Source: Anaerolineae bacterium (GTDB lineage Bacteria > Chloroflexota > Anaerolineae > UBA4142 > SHND01). Taken from it: DNA of 64,000 nt. How positions within the stretch are numbered: the first letter of the stretch is position 1; every line of letters begins with the position of its first letter. The translations under genes and the position numbers were made by a program. The DNA lies in the NCBI GenBank assembly GCA_020851635.1, contig JADZCJ010000140.1:62001-126000 (forward strand), given 5' to 3'. The notes beneath the pieces were generated by a model. That model saw only the letters and a list, made by a program, of their open reading frames with translations, was not told the DNA's origin and did not search any database. This document shows, one piece after another, positions 26,387-34,944 of the stretch.

Positions 26387-26432
26387 AGAAACTCTATTGG
26401 AGAGCTGCGTTAGAAACGCCTAACCGCAACTC

Positions 26433-29400
26433 TTACTTCCCATTCACCACCTTAAAGTGCATGTTCCACATTAGGCGCGCTCGCGTTGGCGCGTTCGCTT
26501 GCATCCACCGATCGAGTTCCATCAACGAATCTGCTACGTTGCTCCTCGAGATGCGATGGACCTCACCAATAAATGCTTGTCCCTTGCTCCAACCCCCACC
26601 CGCCGTGGATGGATCGCGTATCACATAGAACATCTTGGCGGCGTCTTGATACCCCATCGCCATGCCGAGCTGTTGCTCGATGTATTGTCCGGCTTGATAT
26701 TCATAAGGTCCTGGCGCGGGCAAATAGGCGACTTGCTGTGAAGGTAAGTGGAATTTTTCTCCGCGCCCCGCGATTTGCCATGCCAAATAGTCGGAAGGAT
26801 CGCGCGACCCTATAAATGGCTCCATCTGCCGCGCCATGTCGTTTAGGGGAATGCCATTGTTCGCCGCCTCTTGCGTGCTCCATAGACCTCGTTCCATAGC
26901 TCCGCCCATTTGTGACCACGGAACGCTGTTTTGTTCGTGGACTGTGTGCATCGCTTGTTCAAGTGCTATTGCGGTTTGCGACTGTTGGCTCACGTCTGCA
27001 TAACGACTTACGAGCTGGGCGGCTTGACCCCGCGCTTCATCGCTTCCTTCCGGCAACATGCTTAGGGTCCGATCAGCTTCGTGTGCAAGCGAAGGTGTCC
27101 GTCTCGCCGCAAAGCTGTTGTCGTTATCATTGGATTCGATAATTTCGTTGTCGTTTACATAGGGGGATTCGACACCAAGCGTACTGCCACTATCATCAAG
27201 CATCCCATCTCCGTGCACATTTTCAATATGCGTTCCGCGTTCATCCGCTGCTGCGTCGGAACTCTCACCTTCTTGCGCGCTCGATCCTGATTGCATCGAC
27301 GTGTTATCATTTGCAGGTTCCCGCGTGGAATCATTAATCATTTCTTCTGCGCGCTCATATTCAATCGGAGTTCCACGTTCGTCTGTTCCTGCGTCAGCAC
27401 TCTCACCTTCTTGTGCGTTCGATCCTGATTGCACCACCGCATTGTCATTTGAAGCGTCGCGATTGGAACCACTGCTGCTTGCGCTTTCAGTAGTGCTTGC
27501 ACCCGCGATGCTGTGGGCATTTGCGCCCTCGCGCGCACCTGAATCAAAACCCATCGCGGCACGGCTTTCTTGGATGGCAGCAATGTTTGCGCGACGTGGT
27601 GGCGTCAAGTCCTCTGTTGCGACTCCACTTATGCCGGTCCTCGAACCCGCCCCACTAGCAGCTCGTTCATTTCCCCGACCGCTCAATCCAGCAGGCGTAG
27701 CTTCAGAACCTCCTCTCCCTGGCGAGGACGCGGTTACCGTTCCGACTCCAACACCCGAAGAAATTGCACCGCGTGAAGGAGATACATTACCTTTTGTCGA
27801 ATCTACAATCGGTGAGCGAGCCACGCGCCTCCTGCTCGCTTCAACCGCGCCGCGCACATCTGTTGTCTCGCGAGTGACGGCAACGCGCGGAGTACGACTC
27901 TGCGCGCCTCCCGTCCCAGTACCCGTCCCACCGTGTTCCCGTCCTAATTCGCCTTGCGCTAATCGCCCCGCTGCATCCGTCCCACTTCCTGTTCGGGCTG
28001 GAACATTTGAGTCGCCACCATGAGGATCCTGTTGCGCGGGTCTCAATGCGTTGCGCTCTGTGCGCTGAACAGCTGCGCCATCGGAGGCACCATCCGGAGC
28101 TTGACGTTCAGCACCGACACGTTCACTGTCAATGCGCGTAAGCGGCGATTCGTTCTCCTCGTTTGTGATATCGCGGGATTCAAGATTCATTGATGGTCCC
28201 ATACCCATATTATTCCTCGCACCGTTTACTATAATGCCGCGTTCTTGTTGCAACTGTTCAACGCCAGCCGCGCGCAACAACGCGCCAAACCCCGCTAAAG
28301 GTCCGCGTGTGGACTGCAAATAATTGCCCGCGGCTGACATGCCGCGTCTTCTCGGTTGCCATGGTGAATTACCGTTCCCTCTTCCTGCTCCATTGGCGTT
28401 ACCCATTCCGGGTAAAGTTGACGGTGTAGCCATCCCACCACTTGAATTACCGCTTTCATTGGACAGACCACCACCTAACGCTCCACCAGAGCCACCGACT
28501 CCTCCACCAGCACCTCCTCCCGTTGCCGCGCCTCCTGCCGCGCTACCACCGAGTGCTGCCCCAGCACCCGCCCCTGTCATCAACAGCGCGCCTGCAACAG
28601 CCATTTGTCCAACTGCTTGTACTGCGCTCATCGTTTGATTCGCCACCGCGATCACTGCGCCGAACACAGTTTTCACGAGTGTAAAGTTGATCGTGATCAG
28701 AATGCTTAGCAGACCGAACACACCGATGAACGCCGCAACCGCTTGGAGGGGAGGCGCGCTCGACGCATACTGTGCAACATTAAAGGCAAGTTTGAGTAGC
28801 AGCGCGTCAATGGGTCCGAGGGCAAGTACAAGCAACAACCCGCGCACCCACATCTGAGTTGCAAATCGTAAGGGCGGGAGTACACCTAAAATAATTGCAA
28901 GCGGACCGAGCGCGACCAGCAAATACATCAGCACGAGACGCGCGATGATCGCGAATGTCAACCCAACAAAGATCGTTATCGCGAGGATCACGAGAAAGAT
29001 AATGATAATGATCCCTGCGAGTGGAAACGTGAGAAAGAGTCCCGGCAGAACCACTGTGAAAAAGACCATGAATGTGCCCGGAAAAAATTGTGGTCCCGCA
29101 AAGTTGTAGAGAATGTAACTTGTGATTGCGTTGGCAAGATTGTTCGCGAGATCCATCCACCACAAGCTCGTCGCCGACAGCAACACCGCAGCGAACCAGG
29201 TGCCCAGAGCTGTTTTTAGGTCACCTAAACCCCACGTCGCCGCAGCAACCGCATCTTTTGCCGCAATCGCAGCGACAACTGCAAGTGTCAGGGGCCAAAA
29301 TGCAATCGCAATCGAATACATGAATTGCCATGCATCTTTCATCAGGTCCCAGCCGGGGAGCGCGGCGTTACCGCTGCTCAAGATCCCTGGATTCTCAAGC

Positions 29401-29738
29401 CAAAGGGACAATACTGCTTCGAACATCATTTGTATTGGTTCCATCGCGCGGCGCAAGATTTCCTCAATCGCGCTCTGCAATGCCTCGACCAAATTCACGA
29501 AAGGAAAATTGACTGTTTGAGTGATGTTCTGAAAGATGTTTTGAATGATGCCACCGTCATCTGGCGGTGGAGGAGGTGGCGGTGTTGGGTCTTGCTGCGG
29601 AGGGCGCGCGAACGGTGCCGTCGTCGGTTGTGGAGGTTCGACCCTATTAGCGGACACCGGACTGAATATAATCGTCGCCATAATCGTCGCGAGAACGATA
29701 GCGAGGACAAGCAAGCTCATTCGATTTGCACTTTTCAT
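26433..29738 (-). CDS. VirB6/TrbL-like polytopic channel protein with long disordered tail
   Basis: 1101 residues. A signal-like N-terminus (SLLVLAIVLATIMATIIF) and a proline-rich stretch (about 38-62) precede the channel domain with about seven to eight transmembrane helices (about 130-385), typical of VirB6/TrbL. A Gly/Ala-rich segment (about 390-450) leads into a ~450-residue polar, low-complexity region. That region contains two copies of a ~46-residue unit (NDN..QSGS.AQEGES.DA..DERGT.IE). The last ~190 residues form a separate helical domain (EADRTLSMLPEGSDEARGQ...). The size is about three times that of minimal VirB6. The tail would face one side of the membrane and may gate or scaffold the channel; that is inference. 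Confidence 0.8.
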   Translation of the reverse strand: MKSANRMSLLVLAIVLATIMATIIFSPVSANRVEPPQPTTAPFARPPQQDPTPPPPPPPDDGGIIQNIFQNITQTVNFPFVNLVEALQSAIEEILRRAMEPIQMMFEAVLSLWLENPGILSSGNAALPGWDLMKDAWQFMYSIAIAFWPLTLAVVAAIAAKDAVAAATWGLGDLKTALGTWFAAVLLSATSLWWMDLANNLANAITSYILYNFAGPQFFPGTFMVFFTVVLPGLFLTFPLAGIIIIIFLVILAITIFVGLTFAIIARLVLMYLLVALGPLAIILGVLPPLRFATQMWVRGLLLVLALGPIDALLLKLAFNVAQYASSAPPLQAVAAFIGVFGLLSILITINFTLVKTVFGAVIAVANQTMSAVQAVGQMAVAGALLMTGAGAGAALGGSAAGGAATGGGAGGGVGGSGGALGGGLSNESGNSSGGMATPSTLPGMGNANGAGRGNGNSPWQPRRRGMSAAGNYLQSTRGPLAGFGALLRAAGVEQLQQERGIIVNGARNNMGMGPSMNLESRDITNEENESPLTRIDSERVGAERQAPDGASDGAAVQRTERNALRPAQQDPHGGDSNVPARTGSGTDAAGRLAQGELGREHGGTGTGTGGAQSRTPRVAVTRETTDVRGAVEASRRRVARSPIVDSTKGNVSPSRGAISSGVGVGTVTASSPGRGGSEATPAGLSGRGNERAASGAGSRTGISGVATEDLTPPRRANIAAIQESRAAMGFDSGAREGANAHSIAGASTTESASSSGSNRDASNDNAVVQSGSNAQEGESADAGTDERGTPIEYERAEEMINDSTREPANDNTSMQSGSSAQEGESSDAAADERGTHIENVHGDGMLDDSGSTLGVESPYVNDNEIIESNDNDNSFAARRTPSLAHEADRTLSMLPEGSDEARGQAAQLVSRYADVSQQSQTAIALEQAMHTVHEQNSVPWSQMGGAMERGLWSTQEAANNGIPLNDMARQMEPFIGSRDPSDYLAWQIAGRGEKFHLPSQQVAYLPAPGPYEYQAGQYIEQQLGMAMGYQDAAKMFYVIRDPSTAGGGWSKGQAFIGEVHRISRSNVADSLMELDRWMQANAPTRARLMWNMHFKVVNGK
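27229..27458. repeat. Two direct repeat units in the VirB6-like gene
   Basis: Units at about 27229-27320 and 27367-27458 are offset by 138 bp and share long blocks such as ACTCTCACCTTCTTG and CGATCCTGATTGCA. They encode the repeated QSGS.AQEGES.DA..DERGT.IE segment of the disordered tail. Because the offset is a multiple of three, unit number could change without breaking the frame. Confidence 0.75.
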
Positions 29739-29785
29739 TCTACGCGATCCTCTCTTACTCGAACACTGATAACCAGTTAATGCCG

Positions 29786-30205
29786 TTATTTCGGAAGACT
29801 GATGTCGCCGCCGGAAAATCCTGTCATACTGTCAATGACACTGTTTGCAATGATGATCGTCAGCACTGCGCCTATAAAGCAGACGACAATTCCACCGAGA
29901 CGCATCCAAGTACTCGACAAGCCGCCCGGACGTCCCGCGACCGACTCGATCATGCCGGTGAGAAACCCGGTTGCGATGCCAATGGCGAGGATAAGCGCCG
30001 CAACTGCTACGAGAAATGTAATGAACCCTTTCGCAAGCGTTTTGAGCGCATCAACGATGCTGGTTCCGCCTTGATTGCCTTGCGCAGCCGCGCCCAAAGG
30101 CGATAGTAATGTTGCGACAATGAGCAGTCCGAGTAGGAACAGTGTCATCCAATGTGTCCATTTCTGCGTTTGTGAATAGACATTAGAGAGTGATTTGCAA
30201 TTCAT
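29786..30205 (-). CDS. Small membrane protein, VirB2-like (paralogue A)
   Basis: 139 residues: a signal-type N-terminus (WMTLFLLGLLIVATLLSPLGAAAQG) and two transmembrane helices (FITFLVAVAALILAIGIATGFL and GIVVCFIGAVLTIIIANSVI) joined by a short loop with GRPGGLSSTWMRL. The layout resembles VirB2/TrbC conjugative pilins and other two-helix channel subunits, and it lies just upstream of the VirB6-like gene. It is clearly related to the next gene upstream (30237-30881), which shares AIGIATGF, the GRPG.LS.TW loop and the IANS/IANF ending. The exact role, pilin or channel, is uncertain. Confidence 0.6.
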   Translation of the reverse strand: MNCKSLSNVYSQTQKWTHWMTLFLLGLLIVATLLSPLGAAAQGNQGGTSIVDALKTLAKGFITFLVAVAALILAIGIATGFLTGMIESVAGRPGGLSSTWMRLGGIVVCFIGAVLTIIIANSVIDSMTGFSGGDISLPK

Positions 30206-30236
30206 GAAACCTCCTGCCGTTCATGTGCAACATCTG

Positions 30237-30881
30237 TTAAATGAAAAATCCTGCAATCCAACTGCTAATGGGTCCAGCCATGACGGCGACAATCAAACAC
30301 GCCATCGCCACGCCGATCTTATCCCAGACACCCGCGAGTCGTGCTGGAAAACCAAAGGCATAACCCGCTTGCATCTCCAAAAATCCGAGAGGGATCGAAA
30401 GGACGACAATAAATCCACAGAACGCCGTTGTTAATGAAACAATACCACTCACGATCCGCGAGACTTCTGCCATGCCCGTACCGCCGGGAACAATAATCGG
30501 CTGGCTCTTGGGAAACTGACTAAAGATAAAATTAGCGATCATGATGGTGCACGCCGCGCCGACAAAGCAAACAATTACACCTGCAACTCGCGCCCATGTA
30601 TTCGACAAATTGCCGGGACGCCCCAAGATGCTGTCAACCATTCCGCCGATAAACCCGGTTGCTATCCCAATCGCCATAAGCAATGCAGAAATCGCGATGA
30701 GAAGGTTCACCATGCCGAGTGCGAGATTCTCAAGTCCGTCAATGATCTTGCTCGGCTCGGGACTTTGTGCGAATGCAGCAGGCGTGACAATTTGCGTGAA
30801 CAGTACAGCGAACAAAGTGGCGATTATGTTTAGCAGCGCGCGATGGTTTGAGCTTGTGTATGGCTCTGTGAAATTTCCCAT
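30237..30881 (-). CDS. Membrane protein, VirB2-like with extra helices (paralogue B)
   Basis: 214 residues. The first 130 residues repeat the plan of the neighbouring 139-residue protein: signal peptide, helix with AIGIATGFIGGM, loop GRPGNLSNTWARV and helix VIVCFVGAACTIMIANFIF. They are followed by about two further helices (VSLTTAFCGFIVVLSIPLGF and IGVAMACLIVAVMAGPI). It therefore looks like a duplicated and extended form of paralogue A. It lies 3 bp after the TadE-SH3 gene and marks the junction between the pilus and conjugation halves of the array. Confidence 0.6.
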   Translation of the reverse strand: MGNFTEPYTSSNHRALLNIIATLFAVLFTQIVTPAAFAQSPEPSKIIDGLENLALGMVNLLIAISALLMAIGIATGFIGGMVDSILGRPGNLSNTWARVAGVIVCFVGAACTIMIANFIFSQFPKSQPIIVPGGTGMAEVSRIVSGIVSLTTAFCGFIVVLSIPLGFLEMQAGYAFGFPARLAGVWDKIGVAMACLIVAVMAGPISSWIAGFFI

Positions 30882-30884
30882 CGC

Positions 30885-31898
30885 CTATGGATCGCCTGCA
30901 GGATAGATCATGATTTTTACTTCGCGGTCAAAGAACCGATCCTGATCGTAACTCGCGCTCAAAACATATTTCGTATCAACGGTTGGACACACTTTTTGCT
31001 CACCTTGAAGTGCAACGTCCTTTTCGTTCAAGGTAACAAAGTCTGCGTCGGCCGTATCCCATCGCAACCACGCACACTCTCCCACTTTCAAGACCTTTGG
31101 CACGGCATCTAAAAGCAAACGTGCAGGTGGTGCAGGTGTTCTTAATGGCAGCGGCGGCGCGGCAACAATTTGCAAGCTGGACACTGGCTCATCAATTTGA
31201 ATGAGCGGCGCATAGACCCAGCCAATCCTCTCTGGCAAAACTTGGAGCCATGTTGCCGTTTCATCTCGACCACGAACTTGCACCACTTCCTTTTCAGCCA
31301 GTCGTCCTACAATAGCGTATTCAAAACCGGGACCGAGGCGGATATTCGCGTTGACCATTGCAACGCCTTCAATCAGATCGAGCCGAACGCGCTGGGCGAG
31401 AGTCGGGATTGAAGTAGGCGTTGGTGTTAGCGTGCGCGTGGGAAGTTGTGGACGCGCGGCGAGTTCTCTACAGCCACTCGGTTGCGGCCACACTTGAACC
31501 GATTCAGCACTTGGATCCACAAGAAGCCAATTCAGTTCTTCGATTTCGTAGCGCACGCGAGTCTCAACGATAAGCAAACATCGCCCCTCGCGGCGTGCGC
31601 TTTTCGCATAAAGTTGCACATTGTCCGCGTTGCCCAAAACATTGTGCTCTACTTCTGCGCGCACCATTGCTCGAGCTGCATCCGTTGCATTTGGATTGAG
31701 AACGAGATAACGCGCAGCGTGATATGTCGCGCGATCAAGGTGATACCGGAGCAATCCATAGCGCATGATCTCAACACCGCCGAAAAGCACTGCTGACAGA
31801 ATCAACGTAACGAGCGCCATCTCAATCGAAACTGTCCCACGTTCATCGCGCCATACATTGCTCAAATTTTTTAAAACGTGAAAGAATCTGCGTCTCAT
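30885..31898 (-). CDS. TadE-like pseudopilin fused to an SH3-type domain
   Basis: 337 residues. The N-terminus DERGTVSIEMALVTLILSAVLFGGVEIM is a TadE/TadF-type prepilin-like helix with Glu at the position used by Tad pseudopilins. It is followed by a typical TadE periplasmic part (LDRATYHAARYLVL...). A Pro/Thr linker (about 150-170) leads to a bacterial SH3-like domain (AMVNANIRLGPGFEYAIVGRLAEKE..., TWLQVLP) and a C-terminal beta domain (VLKVGECAWLRWDTADADFV). SH3b domains usually bind peptidoglycan or peptides, so this may tie the pilus to the wall or to the transfer channel. It is placed between the prepilin peptidase and the VirB2-like genes. Confidence 0.75.
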   Translation of the reverse strand: MRRRFFHVLKNLSNVWRDERGTVSIEMALVTLILSAVLFGGVEIMRYGLLRYHLDRATYHAARYLVLNPNATDAARAMVRAEVEHNVLGNADNVQLYAKSARREGRCLLIVETRVRYEIEELNWLLVDPSAESVQVWPQPSGCRELAARPQLPTRTLTPTPTSIPTLAQRVRLDLIEGVAMVNANIRLGPGFEYAIVGRLAEKEVVQVRGRDETATWLQVLPERIGWVYAPLIQIDEPVSSLQIVAAPPLPLRTPAPPARLLLDAVPKVLKVGECAWLRWDTADADFVTLNEKDVALQGEQKVCPTVDTKYVLSASYDQDRFFDREVKIMIYPAGDP

Positions 31899-31907
31899 CG
31901 TTTTGCC

Positions 31908-32651
31908 TCAAACTCTCAAGCGCCAATTTAATCCGGCGGATGTCATCAAAACCAGATAGATGATGCCCGCGAGTGAAAAAGCAATTGCAAGGCGATCACC
32001 ACGCTGCGACAAAGCTTCACTCGTTGGGCAATGGGCGATGGCTTGCCGCAAAAAGTCATTTGGTGTCGCCTCACCAATCGTGAGGTCAATCAGCTTGACT
32101 CGTACCCATGCAAAAAACATCCGGCATTGCGCGCGGAGATTTTCAATTTGCAAACGACGGTAGAGAACAATCGGAAGATGCGTGGCGATGATGACAATTT
32201 CCATCACGATGAAAAACTCAAGGTGGGGCCACAACCCGAACATACCCATCAACAATTTCATATCACCACCGCCTACCACATTGAACAAGTAGATGATTGC
32301 AAGCGCGAACCAGTAAAGTAAGAAGGATGGGTCGCCGACGACCATCGCGCGCACGATTCCCGCCAACATCAGTGGATAAGTGATTTCGATCGGGACGACG
32401 CCTTTCGCGAGATCAATGGCACCCGCTGCGAGTAGAATCGAGGCAAGCACAAGCGCACGTGGATCCAAAAATGTGAGAGGTGCAAAACGAGGATCAAAGA
32501 GTGACCACGCGACCAGGAACACCGTGAATGCCGTGAGTAAACGCAAAAACACCACGACTGCTTTTTTGAGAATGGTTAGGTAGCTCACACGCGCGTCAAT
32601 TGCATTTGTATTCAAAGGCGATTCTGCCCATTCGTTTTTCGTTGTTTCCAT
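31908..32651 (-). CDS. Prepilin peptidase (TadV/CpaA-like)
   Basis: A 247-residue polytopic membrane protein of the type IV prepilin aspartyl peptidase family. The two catalytic aspartates are visible: Asp80 in GAIDLAKGVVP and Asp130 in NVVGGGDMKLLMG (the GxGD motif). The N-methylation domain of PilD is absent, as in TadV/CpaA. It would cut the leader of Flp and of the TadE-like pseudopilins. A hydrophilic insertion after the third helix (about 160-215) is unusual. It is 1 bp from the gene before it, so translation is tightly coupled. Confidence 0.85.
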   Translation of the reverse strand: METTKNEWAESPLNTNAIDARVSYLTILKKAVVVFLRLLTAFTVFLVAWSLFDPRFAPLTFLDPRALVLASILLAAGAIDLAKGVVPIEITYPLMLAGIVRAMVVGDPSFLLYWFALAIIYLFNVVGGGDMKLLMGMFGLWPHLEFFIVMEIVIIATHLPIVLYRRLQIENLRAQCRMFFAWVRVKLIDLTIGEATPNDFLRQAIAHCPTSEALSQRGDRLAIAFSLAGIIYLVLMTSAGLNWRLRV

Positions 32652-32652
32652 C

Positions 32653-33414
32653 CTATGACACTCTCAAAGGAATCAGCACGGCTGCCAGTAATGCGGCAAC
32701 AATTGTGATCCAAAACCACATTGTTTGTCCTGTGATCCGCGCGATTGTTATTTCGGCGTCGAGATGAATCCGCTCAGCAATATCTTCTGCTGCGCGCGAA
32801 ACAATTTCGCGTTCATCGTTCGTATTGCTATTGATCTCTGTGCGACGAATAAATTGAACCAAGTCTTCGGAATTCAATTCGCGTGCGATGCGTTCCAAGG
32901 CCGCTCTGTTGCCGCGCACAGCCGACCCTTGCCCGATCAAATCCACAAACCGCGCCTCGAGCGTTTGGAAAATGGTGTTCCGCTTTAATTTCTGTTCAAG
33001 CCACGGATAAGCGTCGAGAACCGAGTTGTCTTGACGATTGACAGTGAGTATTTGGAATTCGTCCAGCGAATGTGCTACAGAGGTGCGCGTGTTCCAACGC
33101 TGCGCCTCAATTTGCCTTCCTTGCAACAACACGTACGGAACGACTGCGAAAATCCCAAAAACGGAAAGCAGAGTCGATGCAGTGTCTTTGACGAGCAGGC
33201 ACACCGCAACCAATCCAATGCCGGCGAGGAGCGTATACATCACCCGACGACTCATGGAATCATTGTCTCCTGTGGGTTCTCGCTTTCCGTTCGGCGCGCT
33301 TTGAGACCGGTGTCCATACCACCACCTCACCGCTGCTTGCAGGACAACGAAAGCGGTGATGGTCGCTGCGCCGAATACACCGCCCGTCCATAACCAAGAG
33401 GGAATTGGATTCAT
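32653..33414 (-). CDS. Tad-associated membrane protein of unknown function
   Basis: 253 residues from ATG 33414, which overlaps the preceding stop (ATGA); longer upstream starts would run inside that gene. It has an N-terminal helix (TGGVFGAATITAFVVLQ), a second pair near 60-100 (YTLLAGIGLVAVCLLV and TLLSVFGIFAVVPYVLL), a long cytoplasmic helical region with charged residues, and a C-terminal anchor (MWFWITIVAALLAAVLI). This is not a standard Tad component I recognise. The arrangement roughly resembles TadB/TadC membrane topology but lacks their motifs. Coupling to the TadB/C-like gene suggests they work together. Confidence 0.6.
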   Translation of the reverse strand: MNPIPSWLWTGGVFGAATITAFVVLQAAVRWWYGHRSQSAPNGKREPTGDNDSMSRRVMYTLLAGIGLVAVCLLVKDTASTLLSVFGIFAVVPYVLLQGRQIEAQRWNTRTSVAHSLDEFQILTVNRQDNSVLDAYPWLEQKLKRNTIFQTLEARFVDLIGQGSAVRGNRAALERIARELNSEDLVQFIRRTEINSNTNDEREIVSRAAEDIAERIHLDAEITIARITGQTMWFWITIVAALLAAVLIPLRVS

Positions 33415-34268
33415 TGGGTGATCCTTTGTAGTGTTTGAATGTGGGCTGACCAGATACACGCTATCCAAGCGAGCATGATCAGTGCGAGACTGCCGATGAC
33501 CTGTCCTTGCAAGGAACTCACATACAAAGTTGATGCAGGTGAGATTGTCAAATATGCGGTCATAGCCGCACATAAAATCAACGAGAGTCCCAAACTGCGC
33601 CGAGTCACTTCGAGTGCGGGTAGCGCGCGGCGGTGCAACTCGAGTCGGTGCCGCATCAACTTGGTCAACTTGCTTCGTAGTTGCGTACTACCTCCACGTT
33701 GCTGTTGCTCGAACAGAGTCCAAATGAGGAGTGCCCAAACGCTGTTTGAATTTCGAGTGAGCAAGCGCTGGAGAGCTTCGCCTTCTGTCGCGCCGTTGTA
33801 AAAACTTACAAGCGCTTCGCTGACAATTCGACGCACTTCGGTATGACCGAGCGTCGCGCTTGCTTCGTCGAGCGTCTGAAGTACGGTCTTGTTGCTTGAG
33901 TCGCACTCCATACAAACGAGGGCAAGGTCTATTACACCCGTGATATCTTGCAAGTGACGCTGGTGCAACCATGCACGAACCGGCTCCATGAGTAGCAAGC
34001 CCGCGAGCACGATACAGAGCGCAAAAATCCATCCACCATCCCAAACCGTTTTGAGAGCAAAAAGAAATCCGATCACGAGTGACGCATACTGCATCAACTC
34101 TTGCAATGGCAAGTTTGTGGGCACCGCAGCGGTCTGAACCCACAGCGTACCCTTTGCATGGTTGATGTTGAGTCGGCGCGCGCATTTGTTGAGGAACATC
34201 CATGTAGCGAGTGTGGATACAAATCCTGTAGAAATGACCGATAGCCACAGTAACGCGGACGCATTCAT
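33411..34268 (-). CDS. Second TadB/TadC-like (T2SSF) membrane protein
   Basis: 285 residues from ATG 34268. The plan is that of the GspF/T2SSF fold: two N-terminal helices (LLWLSVISTGFVSTLATWMF, and a pair near 75-110), a cytoplasmic helical bundle (ITGVIDLALVCMECDSSNKTVLQTLDEA..., NSVWALLIWTLFEQQQRGGSTQL), and C-terminal helices. The bundle segment resembles the TadC 'ralaflr.saeaGgsl..aL' region. It is additional to the canonical TadB and TadC genes at 39770 and 38848, so the array encodes three or four platform-like proteins. The 35-bp palindrome at 34289-34323 lies directly upstream of its start. Confidence 0.65.
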   Translation of the reverse strand: MNASALLWLSVISTGFVSTLATWMFLNKCARRLNINHAKGTLWVQTAAVPTNLPLQELMQYASLVIGFLFALKTVWDGGWIFALCIVLAGLLLMEPVRAWLHQRHLQDITGVIDLALVCMECDSSNKTVLQTLDEASATLGHTEVRRIVSEALVSFYNGATEGEALQRLLTRNSNSVWALLIWTLFEQQQRGGSTQLRSKLTKLMRHRLELHRRALPALEVTRRSLGLSLILCAAMTAYLTISPASTLYVSSLQGQVIGSLALIMLAWIACIWSAHIQTLQRITQ

Positions 34269-34288
34269 CGGATTTCTTTTTGCCGTTG

Positions 34289-34323
34289 TTGTACGCTGTA
34301 CAAAAGTTTTGTACAGCGTACAA
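34289..34323. promoter_or_regulatory. 35-bp double palindrome, operator candidate
   Basis: The arms 34289-34305 and 34307-34323 are perfect 17-bp reverse complements separated by one G. Each arm is itself TTGTAC-N3-GTACAA (N3 = GCT or AGC). It fills most of the 55-bp gap between the SAF-domain gene and the TadB/C-like gene. The same core occurs at 20642-20658. As RNA it could fold into a hairpin, but the absence of a U-run argues against a terminator. Confidence 0.65.
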
Positions 34324-34932
34324 TCAGCGCTGCGCCATCGCATTCGATTGGGTTGGTGCGAGTGTCAGCCACAGCGAGTCACGCCCATTCACGCCTGACT
34401 GGATGATGTCGCGTACAACGTCAGACGGTGCAGCAACGGTGACAATTACATATCCGTCCGATGCGGTGCGCACATCGGACACTACAAGTTCCGAACCAAT
34501 CGCGTTCGCTTGCGATGTAGGTAGATACACATTCACGCGTTGCCCATTTCGCAACTGCGCTCCAACCGCCTGTTCGGGCTTGATCGGGAACGATACGACC
34601 TCAAATTCATCGTCACCGGTCAAGCGCAACTGCTGGGGCGCAGCGAGTTGGTGAACATAGATAAGTTGTTCTGGAACGAGTGTCGTCGTTGTTAAATTTC
34701 CAATCACCTCATCCACAGAGCGATACACTTGCGCTTGCAACATCGCTTCAGGAAACGCGCGTACTCGGACCATGTCCGGTGTGACGACGCTGTATGGCGC
34801 GATCTCTTTGACTGGCACGACCAGATTTACCGCCCGCGTATAGGGCGCGCCAAAGCGATAAAGCGCACATGCTGACAATCCTCCGATCATCATTGCAGTT
34901 ACCATGAGTAGAATTGTGATACGGCGGTTCAT
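34324..34932 (-). CDS. SAF-domain pilus protein (short CpaB/RcpC-like)
   Basis: 202 residues: an N-terminal helix (ITILLMVTAMMIGGLSACALY) and a SAF domain (NLVVPVKEIAPYSVVTPDMVRVRAFPE), followed by an RcpC-like part (SFPIKPEQAVGAQLRNGQRVNVYL). These are the parts of CpaB/RcpC, the Tad protein that probably contacts peptidoglycan outside the membrane. It is less than half the length of the other CpaB in this array (43666-45048), so two different versions are present. It ends at the first base after the double palindrome. Confidence 0.8.
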   Translation of the reverse strand: MNRRITILLMVTAMMIGGLSACALYRFGAPYTRAVNLVVPVKEIAPYSVVTPDMVRVRAFPEAMLQAQVYRSVDEVIGNLTTTTLVPEQLIYVHQLAAPQQLRLTGDDEFEVVSFPIKPEQAVGAQLRNGQRVNVYLPTSQANAIGSELVVSDVRTASDGYVIVTVAAPSDVVRDIIQSGVNGRDSLWLTLAPTQSNAMAQR

Positions 34933-34944
34933 AAACGCTCCTTT

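Noticed and set aside
27301-28638. Long plus-strand frames (240, 104 residues) opposite the VirB6-like gene
   Set aside because: They are antisense shadows of the Gly/Ala/Ser-rich tail; composition is Pro/Ala/Arg runs without motifs, and the minus-strand protein is convincing.
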